This document shows, one piece after another, positions 1 through 8,308 of a stretch of 64,000 bases of DNA (the stretch's first letter is position 1; every line of letters starts with the position of its first letter). The DNA is from Methylobacterium sp. J-070 (GTDB taxonomy: Bacteria > Pseudomonadota > Alphaproteobacteria > Rhizobiales > Beijerinckiaceae), in the NCBI RefSeq assembly GCF_022829385.1, contig NZ_JAKSXX010000165.1, positions 310,001 to 374,000 on the forward strand, written 5' to 3'. The notes below the pieces were generated by a model. That model was not told the origin of the DNA, searched no databases, and was given only the letters and a program-made list of their open reading frames with translations. Position numbers and translations under genes: made by a program.

Positions 1-2
1 CC

Positions 3-743
3 GACCCGGCCATCATCGGCGCGCCCTTCGCGCTGATGGGTCTCGTCGAGGGCGTCGGACTCGGCCCCCGGATCGCCAAGGATCTGGCCCTCGGGGGCGA
101 CCGCGAGCGTCTGGCCGAGACCCTGGGCGGCGAATTGGCCAGGATCCACGGCGCTCTCGATCCCCGCGACCTGCCCGCCGGGCTCGCCTTCCTGGGCGCG
201 CCCGACCCGAACCCCGCGCTGGCCGAGATCGCCCGGCTGCGCGCCAGCCTGGACGGGATCGGCGCGCGGCGGCCGGCGATCGAATGGGGGCTGCGCTGGG
301 GGGAGTCCCGGGCGCCGGACTGCCCGATGCCGACCCTCGTCCACCGGGACTATCGCACCGGCAACTACATGGTCGACGCCTCCGGCCTCACCGCGGTGCT
401 GGACTGGGAATTCGCCGGCTGGGGCGATCCCGATCAGGATCTCGGGTGGTTCTGCGCCGCCTGCTGGCGCTTCGGCCGACCCGAGCTCGAGGCCGGCGGC
501 ATCGGGTCCCGGGCGGCCTTCTACCGGGGTTACGCGGCTGCGGGCGGACGCCCGATCGATCCGGAGCGCGTGGCCTATTGGGAAGTGATGGCGCATGTGC
601 GCTGGGCGGTGATCGCGCTGGAGCAGGGCGCCCGCCACGTCTCCGGTCGCGAGTTCTCCCTGGAGCTGGCGCTGACCGGCCGCATGGTGCCCGACCTCGA
701 ACGCGCCATCCTCCGGGCGACGCCCCCGGGAACGTGGAGTTGA
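3..743 (+). CDS. Phosphotransferase family protein (APH/ChoK-like kinase), 5'-truncated by the window edge
   Basis: This is the C-terminal part of an aminoglycoside-phosphotransferase-fold kinase; the frame is open to the first base, so the start lies outside the window. Two family signatures are visible. The catalytic loop reads HRDYRTGN (about bases 342-365) and the metal-binding segment reads DWEFAGWGDP (about 402-431). Relatives beside DUF6285 and acyl-CoA genes belong to the ACAD10/11-LvaA type, which phosphorylate hydroxyacyl-CoA rather than antibiotics. That substrate class is inferred from the neighbours. The stop codon is followed two bases later by the DUF6285 start, so the two genes are probably co-translated. 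Confidence 0.85.
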   Translation, partial: DPAIIGAPFALMGLVEGVGLGPRIAKDLALGGDRERLAETLGGELARIHGALDPRDLPAGLAFLGAPDPNPALAEIARLRASLDGIGARRPAIEWGLRWGESRAPDCPMPTLVHRDYRTGNYMVDASGLTAVLDWEFAGWGDPDQDLGWFCAACWRFGRPELEAGGIGSRAAFYRGYAAAGGRPIDPERVAYWEVMAHVRWAVIALEQGARHVSGREFSLELALTGRMVPDLERAILRATPPGTWS

Positions 744-745
744 GC

Positions 746-1069
746 ATGCAGGACGACCCCTCCGGCGCCGCCCTCCTCGACGCCGCCCGCCGGGCCCTCA
801 CCGAGGAGGTCGTGCCGGGCCTCGAAGGCCGTCCCCGCTACGTCGCCCTCATGGTGGCCAACGCGATCGGCATCGCCGCCCGGGAGATCGCCGAGGCTGA
901 TCGGTTGCAGGCGGCGTCCGAGCGCGTCCTGGCCGGCGACGGCGTCGAAGCCCTGGTCCGGGCGATCCGCGCCGGGGCCCGCGACGCCGATCCCGACCTG
1001 CACGCCGCCCTGAGCGCGGCGACGCAGGCGGCGGCCGAGGTCTGGAAGCCCGCCCGGTCCGAGCGCTGA
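746..1069 (+). CDS. DUF6285 domain-containing protein
   Basis: A 107-residue acidic, helical protein without signal peptide or membrane segment. The ATG at 746 lies two bases after the stop of the phosphotransferase, which fixes the start and implies an operon. Small proteins of this type regularly sit next to APH-like kinases and acyl-CoA dehydrogenase or ligase genes. In the levulinate pathway of Pseudomonas, a small partner (LvaB) is needed with the kinase LvaA, and I infer a similar accessory role here. No catalytic motif is visible. The family name is from the overall pattern and context, so it is good but not certain. Confidence 0.75.
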   Translation: MQDDPSGAALLDAARRALTEEVVPGLEGRPRYVALMVANAIGIAAREIAEADRLQAASERVLAGDGVEALVRAIRAGARDADPDLHAALSAATQAAAEVWKPARSER

Positions 1070-1073
1070 CGGC

Positions 1074-2717
1074 TCAGAGCGCCCGCGCCTGCTCGCGCAG
1101 GACGAATTTCTGGATCTTGCCGGTGGAGGTCTTCGGTAGCGGGCCGAACACCACGGTCTTGGGCACCTTGAATCGGGCCATCCGCGCGCGGCAGAAGGCG
1201 ATCACGTCCCGGTCGGTCGGCGCGTCGGCGCCGGGCTTCATTTCGAGGAAGGCGCAGGGACTCTCGCCCCAGGTCGCGTCCGGTCGCGCCACCACGGCGG
1301 CCAGCATCACCGCGGGGTGGCGCATCAGCACCTCCTCGACCTCCAGACTGGAGATGTTCTCGCCGCCCGAGATGATGATGTCCTTCGCGCGGTCCTTGAT
1401 CTCGACCGATCCGTCCGGATGCCAGACCGCGAGATCGCCGGTCCGATACCAGCCGCCGGCGAGGGCGCGCCCGGTCGCCTCCGGATTGCCGAGGTAGCCC
1501 TTCATCACCGTATTGCCGCGCAGGCGAATCTCCCCGACCGCCGTGCCGTCCCGCGGCACCGGCTCGTCCGTCGCCGGATCGACCACCGACACCGCTTCGA
1601 GAGTCGCGAGCGGCACGCCCTGGCGCGCCATCCGACCGTAGCGCTCCGCGTCGGTCAGGTCCGCCCAGTCCGGCTGCGCCAGGCAGACCGTCGCCGGGCC
1701 GTAGCTCTCGGTCGCGCCGTAGAGGTGCGTCACCTGGAAGCCCAGCTCCTCCATGGTGCGGATGATCGTCGAGGACGGCGCCGCCCCGCCCACCGCGCAG
1801 CGCACCCGTTGCGGGAAGGCCGTGCGGTCGGTGTCCGGCGCGTGGGCGATCATCGAGAGGACGATCGGCGCGCCGCAGAGATGCGTGACGCCGTGGGCGG
1901 CGATCAGGCGGAAGATCGCCGCCGGCTCGACCTTGCGGAGGCAGACCTGGGTGGCGCAGGCCGCGACGCTGGCCCACGGGTACGACCAGCCGCTGCAGTG
2001 GAACATCGGCAGCGTCCACAGATACACGCTGTCGGCCGTCAGCCCGAAGGTCACGGCGTTGCCGAGCGCCTGGAGGTACGCGCCGCGATGGCTGTAGACC
2101 GCGCCCTTGGGATCGCCGGTCGTGCCGGACGTGTAGAGCAGGCAGAGCGATTGCCACTCGTCCTCCGGGCCGACCCAGGCGTAGTCCGGATCGCCCTCGG
2201 CGAGGAGCGATTCGTACGGGAGCGCCCCGGCAAGGCCGGTCTCGCCGATCGCCACCACCAGGATCGGCTGCCCGAACGCCGCGACGGCCTGGGCGGCGAG
2301 GGGGGCGCATTCGGCCTCCACGATCAGCACCCGGGCACCCCCATGCGCCAGCGAGAACGCGATCGTCGCCGGATCGAGGCGCGTGTTCAGCGGATTGAGC
2401 ACTGCGCCGAGCATCGGCACGGCGAAGTGCGCCTCGATCATCTCGGGCACGTTCGGGGCGAGGATCGCCACGGTGTCGAGGGGCCGGACGCCGCGGGCCG
2501 CGAGCGCCGAGGCGAGCCGGCGGCAGCGGGCGTACAGGTCGGCGTAGGTGATGCGCCGGTCGCCGTCGATGATCCCCACCCGGGCGCCGACGGCGGCGGC
2601 GGCCCGTGCCAGGAGGCTCGCCGGGGTGAGCGGGACGTGGTTCGCGGGCGTCCGATCGAGCCCGGCCTCGAACGGGTGTCGGCCGGGCTGGCCGGGGCGC
2701 TGCGGGGTCTCCGTCAT
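1074..2717 (-). CDS. AMP-dependent acyl-CoA synthetase (medium/long-chain acyl-CoA ligase family)
   Basis: A 547-residue adenylate-forming enzyme that activates a carboxylic acid with ATP and CoA. The ATP-binding P-loop YTSGTTGDPKG is at residues 195-205. It is followed by a GATESYG segment, the WYRTGDL and KDRAKDIIISGGENIS hinge motifs, and the C-terminal STGKIQK with the catalytic lysine. Length and motifs match the AlkK/DmdB-like branch (about 540 residues); the actual acid cannot be read from sequence. It converges on the phosphotransferase/DUF6285 pair with only 4 bases between stops, which suggests a shared acyl-CoA catabolic role. No anchor or signal is present, so it is cytoplasmic. 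Confidence 0.9.
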   Translation of the reverse strand: MTETPQRPGQPGRHPFEAGLDRTPANHVPLTPASLLARAAAAVGARVGIIDGDRRITYADLYARCRRLASALAARGVRPLDTVAILAPNVPEMIEAHFAVPMLGAVLNPLNTRLDPATIAFSLAHGGARVLIVEAECAPLAAQAVAAFGQPILVVAIGETGLAGALPYESLLAEGDPDYAWVGPEDEWQSLCLLYTSGTTGDPKGAVYSHRGAYLQALGNAVTFGLTADSVYLWTLPMFHCSGWSYPWASVAACATQVCLRKVEPAAIFRLIAAHGVTHLCGAPIVLSMIAHAPDTDRTAFPQRVRCAVGGAAPSSTIIRTMEELGFQVTHLYGATESYGPATVCLAQPDWADLTDAERYGRMARQGVPLATLEAVSVVDPATDEPVPRDGTAVGEIRLRGNTVMKGYLGNPEATGRALAGGWYRTGDLAVWHPDGSVEIKDRAKDIIISGGENISSLEVEEVLMRHPAVMLAAVVARPDATWGESPCAFLEMKPGADAPTDRDVIAFCRARMARFKVPKTVVFGPLPKTSTGKIQKFVLREQARAL

Positions 2718-2935
2718 CGTTCTGCCTTCTCAGCGGGCGGCGGGCGTGGCGTTCGCTCCGCGGGAAATGATTTCGCCGCCGTCCCGGCTGTCAATCGCGC
2801 CCGCGATCGCAGCCGGTGCCCGGCGCGCGTTCTGTCACGACGCAGAGTTGACGGAAGCGCCGCGCTGACGGATGGCCTAAGCCAGGTCGCTGTTCCGGCC
2901 GGTTTGGTCCGGCAGCCGACAGACGGGGGACGCTT

Positions 2936-3475
2936 GTGGGAAACGACAACCTGCCGACGGTCTCCGCGCAGGCCGGTCGCGCCCTGGCCGAGAGCAGCGT
3001 GACGCGGGCGCGCGACGCCTACGAGCGCTTCGCCGAGGCGGGCGAGATGGCGCTGAACGCGTTCGAGACATCGATGGCCCAGACCTTCGAGGGCTGGCGT
3101 TCGGTGATGGGCTCCAGCCGCGAGACCGCCCACCAGCTCACCGACAGCAACGTCGCCGGGGCCCGCCGGATGCGCGAGCAGTATGAGGCCGCCGGCGCCC
3201 GGCTCTACAATGCCTTCGAGGACAACGCGGTCCACGCCATGGCGGCGATGCGCGAGATCGGTCATCGCATGCTGGTCGCCGCCGACACGAACATCCGTGC
3301 CAATCTCGACTTCGCCGAGCGCGTCGCGAAAGCCGCGGATGCCCGGGAGGCCGCGGCCTTGAACCTGACGTTCCTTCAGGAGCAGTCGCGCCGTCTGACA
3401 GAGCAGATGGTCGATCTCCACCAGACGACCGGCCGGCTCGCCCGCGAGGCCGCCGCGCGCGTCGAGACGCCGTGA
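2936..3475 (+). CDS. Phasin family protein
   Basis: A 179-residue, alanine-rich, almost wholly helical protein with the repeated amphipathic pattern of phasins, the proteins that coat polyhydroxybutyrate granules and set their size. Aromatic positions recur in the first third (YERF, NAFETS, FEGW) and the remainder looks like coiled coil. The start is a GTG at 2936, preceded by a purine-rich AGACGGGGGA. Its last codons overlap the next gene by 4 bases, so translation of the two is coupled. PHB storage is usual in methylotrophic alphaproteobacteria. A minor alternative is a general helical stress protein of the same Pfam family. Confidence 0.85.
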   Translation: MGNDNLPTVSAQAGRALAESSVTRARDAYERFAEAGEMALNAFETSMAQTFEGWRSVMGSSRETAHQLTDSNVAGARRMREQYEAAGARLYNAFEDNAVHAMAAMREIGHRMLVAADTNIRANLDFAERVAKAADAREAAALNLTFLQEQSRRLTEQMVDLHQTTGRLAREAAARVETP

Positions 3476-4416
3476 CGGTGATCCCGGCGGAGCGGCCCGT
3501 GGTGGATCCCGGCGGTGCGATGCCGCGGCTCGACGACCTCAGTCGCGCCGATGTGCCGTTCCGGACCGGTCACTTCTGGGCCTATGCGCCGCACGACTTC
3601 CACCGCATCGCCTACGTCGAGTGGGGTGAGCCGGACTCGCCGCACGTGGTCGTCTGCGTGCATGGCCTGAGCCGCCAGGGCCGGGATTTCGATCCCCTCG
3701 GGTATCGGCTCGCCAAGATGGGCTACCGGGTGATCTGCCCGGACCTGCCCGGGCGCGGGCTCAGCGGATGGCTCAAGGATCCGGAACTCTACGGCCTGCC
3801 GCAATACGCGGCCGACATGGCCGCGCTGATCGCGCATCTGCGGATCCCGGGCAAGATCGACTGGGTCGGCACATCCCTCGGCGGCCTCACCGGCATGGTG
3901 CTGGCCGCTGCGGCCAACACGCCGATCCGCCGCATGGTCATCAACGACATCGGACCGTTCCTCCCCTGGGCCCCGATCCGTCACATCGGCTCGCGCCTGC
4001 GCGATGCCCCGCGGCTGCACCACAACCTCGCGTCGGGCGAATCGCGGCTGCGCACCGTGCTGGCGGCCTTCGGCCCCTTGACCGACGAGCAGTGGCGCCA
4101 CATCGCCAAGCACAGCTTCTTCCGTGAGCCCAACGGCGGCTGGCGCCCGCACTACGACCCCGGCATCGGCGACGCGTTCCGTCCCGGCCGGGTCTACAGC
4201 GTCAGCATGTGGCGGGACTGGGACGCCATCGCCTGCCCGGTCCTGCTGCTGCGCGGGGCGCAGTCCGAGCTGCTGCTGGCCAGCACCGCGGACGAGATGG
4301 TTCGCCGCGGGCCGCCGACCGAGCGCGTCGAGATCGCCGATTGCGGCCATGCGCCGGCCCTGCTGGACGATCACCAGCTCGCGATCGTGACCGGATGGCT
4401 CGGCACCGCCGCCTGA
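3472..4416 (+). CDS. Alpha/beta hydrolase
   Basis: A 314-residue alpha/beta-hydrolase-fold enzyme. The oxyanion HG pair is at residues 64-65, the nucleophile elbow GTSLGG is at 133-138 (Ser135), and the catalytic His293 sits in DCGHAP. The GTG start at 3472 overlaps the phasin stop by 4 bases, a strong sign of a bicistronic unit. Because of that coupling, a role on polyhydroxyalkanoate oligomers or a related ester is possible, but nothing in the sequence resembles a lipase-box PHB depolymerase specifically. The substrate is unknown. No signal peptide is seen, so it should be cytoplasmic. Confidence 0.85.
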   Translation: MTVIPAERPVVDPGGAMPRLDDLSRADVPFRTGHFWAYAPHDFHRIAYVEWGEPDSPHVVVCVHGLSRQGRDFDPLGYRLAKMGYRVICPDLPGRGLSGWLKDPELYGLPQYAADMAALIAHLRIPGKIDWVGTSLGGLTGMVLAAAANTPIRRMVINDIGPFLPWAPIRHIGSRLRDAPRLHHNLASGESRLRTVLAAFGPLTDEQWRHIAKHSFFREPNGGWRPHYDPGIGDAFRPGRVYSVSMWRDWDAIACPVLLLRGAQSELLLASTADEMVRRGPPTERVEIADCGHAPALLDDHQLAIVTGWLGTAA

Positions 4417-4798
4417 GCCGGACCGGATGCCGGATCGATACGCAATCTCCACCATGCGGAAGAAAATACAGTTCGGGCGGCGTTCGACGATCCGCCAAAT
4501 CCATCGGCGCATTCAGATAGTGTTCTGGCAATATCTACGTATTTTAAACTGAGTTCATGTGTCGGCAGACCGATTTTTTCCCGGCGGACGACGCCATCAT
4601 TGTCCGCTCAGCGGCGCAGTGCTGGAGATCTAAGATTTCGACAGCGTAACCATTCGTTGCGTAGCGTGGCAGGCTGTGGCATCAACGATCGCAGGCCGAT
4701 CCCCCGGCCGCGCGATGATGCACCTGTTGGTTGTGATCGGCGGCTGATGCACCGGCCCGGCATGCCCGCCGACAGAGCAGACTTTCGGACGACCTCCC
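4417..4798 (+). other. Intergenic region, locally AT-rich, no gene seen
   Basis: 382 bases between the hydrolase stop and the XRE regulator start. The part around 4440-4580 is far more AT-rich than the genes on either side and includes AATATCTACGTATTTTAAAC (4529-4548). I find no convincing reading frame, tRNA or terminator. The most likely content is the promoter of the downstream XRE gene, possibly with its own operator. Confidence 0.5.
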
Positions 4799-5248
4799 AT
4801 GGCCAATTCCACCCCCAAGCCGAAGCAGACCACAGCCATCGATCACGGGGTCGGCAGCCGAATCGCGTTCCTGCGTGCCGCCAACGGCCTGAGCCAATCC
4901 GCCCTCGCGAGCGCGCTGGGCGTGAGCTTCCAGCAGGTCCAGAAGTACGAGACCGGTAAGAATCGCGTCGGAGCCGGTCGCCTTCAGGCGATCGCCGAGC
5001 GGCTCGGGGTCCCGGTCTCCAGCTTCTTCGATCCGGAGCCGGACGCGGGAGCCGACGGCGGTCCGGCACTGCTGCGTGTCTCCGGGGCCCTGGAGCTCCT
5101 GCGGGCCTACAACCAGATCGCCGACGACCAGATGCGCCGCGACGTGCTCGCCCTGGTCAAGTCGGCGGCGCGGCTTGCCCAGGCCCGGGCGTCGGGCGAG
5201 GCGGTGCCGGCGTGCGCCGGGCAGAACGGCGTCGCGCCGAGCGCCTGA
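4799..5248 (+). CDS. XRE-family helix-turn-helix transcriptional regulator
   Basis: A 149-residue DNA-binding protein. A Cro/CI-type HTH spans residues about 20-75: RIAFLRAANGLSQSALASAL, then the recognition helix region FQQVQKYETGKNRV. The C-terminal half (LRAYNQIADDQMRRDVLALV) is helical and probably dimerises. Proteins of this architecture are numerous in Hyphomicrobiales, and the regulon cannot be predicted. The ATG at 4799 follows an AT-rich upstream region that would suit autoregulation. Confidence 0.85.
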   Translation: MANSTPKPKQTTAIDHGVGSRIAFLRAANGLSQSALASALGVSFQQVQKYETGKNRVGAGRLQAIAERLGVPVSSFFDPEPDAGADGGPALLRVSGALELLRAYNQIADDQMRRDVLALVKSAARLAQARASGEAVPACAGQNGVAPSA

Positions 5249-5507
5249 GCGCCGGCGGCCCGGTCGGCCCGCCGCCCGGGCTGCCGAGGGACACCGCAGG
5301 TCGCCTCGGCGACCCGTGTCACCCTGTCGGCGACCTGCCGAGCCCGGATCCGGAACGAGGCTTAGTCGCGATGGCCGGGTTCCGGCTGAGGCGCATCGAC
5401 CCCACCGGCCCTGCGAGACCGCCTTCCGATTCGCCGAAGAGGGACCGCCCGGCGGCACTGCGCCTGCGGCCCGCATGGCGAAGCGCCGGAGGGGCCGTCG
5501 GGCGGGC

Positions 5508-6065
5508 TCAGGTCCCGAACCGGGCGAGGGACACGGCGGTGTCGCCGTAGACGCGACGCTCCAGGGCGCTGAACCCCGACGGCCAGGCGAGCTCCGCGGT
5601 CTCGGCCTCCTCGACGACCACGAGAGCGCCGGAGGCGAGCCAGGCGCCCTCCGCCGCACTCGCGAGGGCCCGCGGCGCCAGATCGCGATTGTAGGGCGGA
5701 TCACAGAACACGAGGGAGAACTGGCCGGCGGTCCCGGCCGGTCCGAGGCGGGTCGCGTCCCGGCGGAACAGGCGCGTCACCCCCTCGGCGCCGAGGGCCT
5801 CGATATTCGAGCGGATCACCGCCCGGGCCTCGGCGCCCTCGTCGACGAGGAGCGCGTAGGCGGCGCCCCGCGACAAGGCCTCGAACCCGAGCGCTCCGGT
5901 GCCGGCGAACAGGTCGAGCACCCGGGCCTCCGGGACGGCCGCCGCGTAGGCATGCGTCAGCACGTTGAAGAGCGATTCGCGCAGGCGGTCCGAAGTCGGC
6001 CGGATCGCGTCGGTGCGCGGCGTCGCCAGCCGTCGGCCCCGCCACGTCCCGCCGACGATCCTCAT
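5508..6065 (-). CDS. rsmD: 16S rRNA (guanine(966)-N2)-methyltransferase RsmD
   Basis: A 185-residue SAM-dependent methyltransferase that modifies G966 of 16S rRNA during small-subunit assembly. The N-terminus MRIVGGTWRGRRL is the family signature. The SAM-binding loop is DLFAGTGALGFEALSRG (about 49-65) and the catalytic motif is DPPY in FCDPPYNRD. The ATG overlaps the stop of the upstream pseudouridine synthase by 4 bases, so the two rRNA-modifying enzymes form a translationally coupled pair, an arrangement common in alphaproteobacteria. Confidence 0.93.
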   Translation of the reverse strand: MRIVGGTWRGRRLATPRTDAIRPTSDRLRESLFNVLTHAYAAAVPEARVLDLFAGTGALGFEALSRGAAYALLVDEGAEARAVIRSNIEALGAEGVTRLFRRDATRLGPAGTAGQFSLVFCDPPYNRDLAPRALASAAEGAWLASGALVVVEEAETAELAWPSGFSALERRVYGDTAVSLARFGT

Positions 6066-7942
6066 CGCGGGCCGCGCGACGGCCGCCCGCCGCCGGGCTT
6101 GTGACCGCCGCCGGGGCCGCCGGCAGGCTTGGCGCCGCCCCGGGCACCACCGGGGCGGCCGCCGGGTCTCGCGCCGGCCGGGGCGCCCGCACCCCGGCCC
6201 GCGCCCCGTCCGGCGCCCTTGTCGAAACCCTTGTCGAAACTCTTGCCGGCGAAGCCGCCGGGCTTCGCGCCGCGGGGTTTCGGACCGCCGAAGGCGGGTT
6301 TGCCGCCGGCGGAGTCCGGGGTCCGCGGCCGGAAACCGCCCTTGCCGCGGGCCGCGCCCTCGGGTGCCCCGCCGTCGAAGGACCGCTCGCTGCGCCCCCC
6401 GGGCTTCGGACCGCGGCGCTCATCCTGGCGGGTCTGAGCCCGCGGGCCTTCGAACGCCCGGGGCGCGTCCCGGTGGGGCCGGTCGCCGCCTCCGCGCTCG
6501 CCGCGCGACGCCGGCCGCTGGTCGCCGCGCGGGGCGTAGCCACGCTCGCCGCCCGAGGCGGATTCGCGGCCGGGGCGGCCGGCCGGACCGCGCTGAGGCC
6601 GCTCGGAGGGGCCGTCATCGGCGTAGCGGCGGCGCGGCTTCGCCGCGGGGGCGGCCTCGACCGGCGTCGCCGACAGACGTTCCACCACGACCCGCCGCTC
6701 TCCGGCCCGGATCGAGCCGACCCGCTCGCGGCCCCGCTCGGCCGCCGAGGCCTGCGCGGCCCGGGGGTCGGCACCCCGGCGGGGAATGCGGGTACCCCGC
6801 GGCTTCGTCGCTTCGTCGTCCCGCCACGTCGCATTGCGCGGCCCGGAACCGGAGCCGCCCGTCGCGACGCGGGGCGTCGGCGCCGGGCGGGCGGCGGTGC
6901 GCCGGCCTGCGGCTGCCGGTGCGGCCCGATCGGGTTTCGTCGACCCGCCGAACGGCGTGATCGGCTCGCGCACCGGGCTCTCGAAATCGACGCCCGCCTG
7001 CTCGGCGAGGTTCTTGCCCAGTTGGTCCTTCAGGACGCGGGTCCGCACTTCCTCGACCAGACCGACTTCGAGGTCGCCGAGCTGGAACGGACCGAAAGAG
7101 AGCCGGATCAGCCGGTTCACCGACAGGCCGAGATGTTCGAGGATGCGCTTGACCTCGCGGTTCTTGCCCTCACGCAGGCCGAGCGTCAGCCAGACGTTGT
7201 CGCCCTGGGCGCGGTCGAGGGTCGCCTCCACCGGGCCATATTCCATGCCGTCGATGGTCACGCCCTTGGCGAGCCTGTCGAGCTGCGCCTGGTCTGTATC
7301 GCCGTGCGCGCGGACCCGGTAGCGGCGCAGCCAGCCGGTCTCGGGATGGGCGATCACCTTGGCGAGACCGCCATCGTTGGTGAGCAGCAGCAACCCCTCC
7401 GTGTTGATGTCGAGGCGCCCGATGGCGACGACCCGGGGCAGCTCCTCCGGCAGGATCTCGAAGACGGTCTGCCGCCCCTCCGGATCCTTCGCCGTGGTGA
7501 CGACGCCGCGCGGCTTGTGGAAGATCCAGAGGCGGCTGCGCTCCCGCGACGGCATCGGCTCGTCGTCGACGAGGATCTGGTCCGCCTCCGTGACGTTGCG
7601 GGCGGGCGAGGTCAGCGTCTCGCCGTTGACGCTCACGCGGCCGGCCAGGATCATCGCCTCCGCGTCGCGCCGCGAGGCTATGCCGGCCCGGGCCATCGCC
7701 TTGGCGATGCGCTCCCCGGGCGGCGTCTGGACTTCGCCTTCGGGCGCGGCCGCCGGATCGGCCTCCGGCGACGCGGCTGCCGGTTCCGCCGTCGGCGGGA
7801 CCGCGCGGCCCTTCGCCTTGCGCGCCGGCGCGTCCGCGACGGAGCCGGGGTCGGTGCTCGGCGTCCAGCCGCCCACCCGCGTGGTTTCGGGATCAGGCCG
7901 GGCGGGATCGTCCGGCGGGGTGTCGTTTGGCGTGTCGCTCAT
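6062..7942 (-). CDS. 23S rRNA pseudouridine synthase (RluB/RsuA family) with long basic low-complexity C-terminus
   Basis: A 626-residue protein, over twice the usual length. An acidic/proline-rich leader (1-73) is followed by an S4 RNA-binding domain (about 76-130, with RIAKAMARAGIASRRDAE) and the RsuA/RluB catalytic domain (about 137-310). The catalytic Asp178 sits in GRLDINTEGLLLL. From about residue 325 to the end it is Arg/Gly/Pro/Lys-rich low complexity (repeats such as GAGRGAGRGAG), typical of disordered RNA-binding tails in Methylobacterium homologues. It should isomerise uridine in 23S rRNA. It precedes rsmD with a 4-base overlap. Confidence 0.9.
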   Translation of the reverse strand: MSDTPNDTPPDDPARPDPETTRVGGWTPSTDPGSVADAPARKAKGRAVPPTAEPAAASPEADPAAAPEGEVQTPPGERIAKAMARAGIASRRDAEAMILAGRVSVNGETLTSPARNVTEADQILVDDEPMPSRERSRLWIFHKPRGVVTTAKDPEGRQTVFEILPEELPRVVAIGRLDINTEGLLLLTNDGGLAKVIAHPETGWLRRYRVRAHGDTDQAQLDRLAKGVTIDGMEYGPVEATLDRAQGDNVWLTLGLREGKNREVKRILEHLGLSVNRLIRLSFGPFQLGDLEVGLVEEVRTRVLKDQLGKNLAEQAGVDFESPVREPITPFGGSTKPDRAAPAAAGRRTAARPAPTPRVATGGSGSGPRNATWRDDEATKPRGTRIPRRGADPRAAQASAAERGRERVGSIRAGERRVVVERLSATPVEAAPAAKPRRRYADDGPSERPQRGPAGRPGRESASGGERGYAPRGDQRPASRGERGGGDRPHRDAPRAFEGPRAQTRQDERRGPKPGGRSERSFDGGAPEGAARGKGGFRPRTPDSAGGKPAFGGPKPRGAKPGGFAGKSFDKGFDKGAGRGAGRGAGAPAGARPGGRPGGARGGAKPAGGPGGGHKPGGGRPSRGPR

Positions 7943-8003
7943 GCCCGCGCCATATCAGAGCCTGTACCGACAGGCGAGGCGGCCGAGCGGAGCGCAGAAC
8001 GGC

Positions 8004-8028
8004 AAAGGGCGGCCCAGCCGGACCGCCC
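8004..8028 (-). terminator. Probable intrinsic terminator after the DUF1328 gene
   Basis: A 9-bp inverted repeat (8007-8015 with 8020-8028, one wobble, 4-base loop) is followed on the minus strand by a short run of three T. It lies 28 bases beyond the DUF1328 stop and before the pseudouridine synthase start. The short T-run makes it only moderately convincing. Confidence 0.4.
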
Positions 8029-8055
8029 CCGATAAAATCCGCCGATCGGCCGTCG

Positions 8056-8232
8056 TCAGAGCCTCGGCGAGCGCCCGCGCATCACGCCGAACACGGCGGA
8101 GATCAGGAACAGGGCGATCGCCACGAAGAAGACGATCTTGGCCGCCTCCATGGCCGTACCGGCGATGCCGCCGAAGCCCAGCAGCGCCGCGATGAGCGCG
8201 ACGACGAGAAACGTTACAGCCCAACCGATCAT
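8056..8232 (-). CDS. DUF1328 (UPF0391) small membrane protein
   Basis: A 58-residue protein with two predicted membrane helices ([20 protein letters not shown] and [20 protein letters not shown]) separated by the glycine-rich turn GGIAGTA, which is the YtjA/DUF1328 pattern. The ATG at 8232 is preferred over an upstream in-frame ATG because it directly follows an AGGATG ribosome site and begins at the family's usual MIGWA. Its function is unknown; relatives are often induced by envelope or general stress. It lies downstream of a CsbD-like gene. Confidence 0.88.
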   Translation of the reverse strand: MIGWAVTFLVVALIAALLGFGGIAGTAMEAAKIVFFVAIALFLISAVFGVMRGRSPRL

Positions 8233-8308
8233 GGCATCCTCGCGTTGTTCGAACCGGTTCAGGATCGGAACCCGCACGCGGCGGGTCCCGTTCCGTACGA
8301 TGCGCGGC

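Noticed and set aside
1317..3002. 561-codon plus-strand frame opposite the acyl-CoA ligase
   Set aside because: His/Arg/Asp-rich antisense shadow without any motif.
3472..4416. Assigning the hydrolase as PHB depolymerase because of the phasin
   Set aside because: The nucleophile elbow is generic and no depolymerase-specific domain is visible.
4417..4798. Possible small toxin or antitoxin gene before the XRE regulator
   Set aside because: No frame in this gap has a ribosome site and protein-like composition.
8246..8272. Near-palindrome GTTCGAACCGGTTCAGGATCGGAAC as a tRNA T-arm or operator
   Set aside because: No acceptor or anticodon arms fit around it; it is probably just the leader of the DUF1328 gene.
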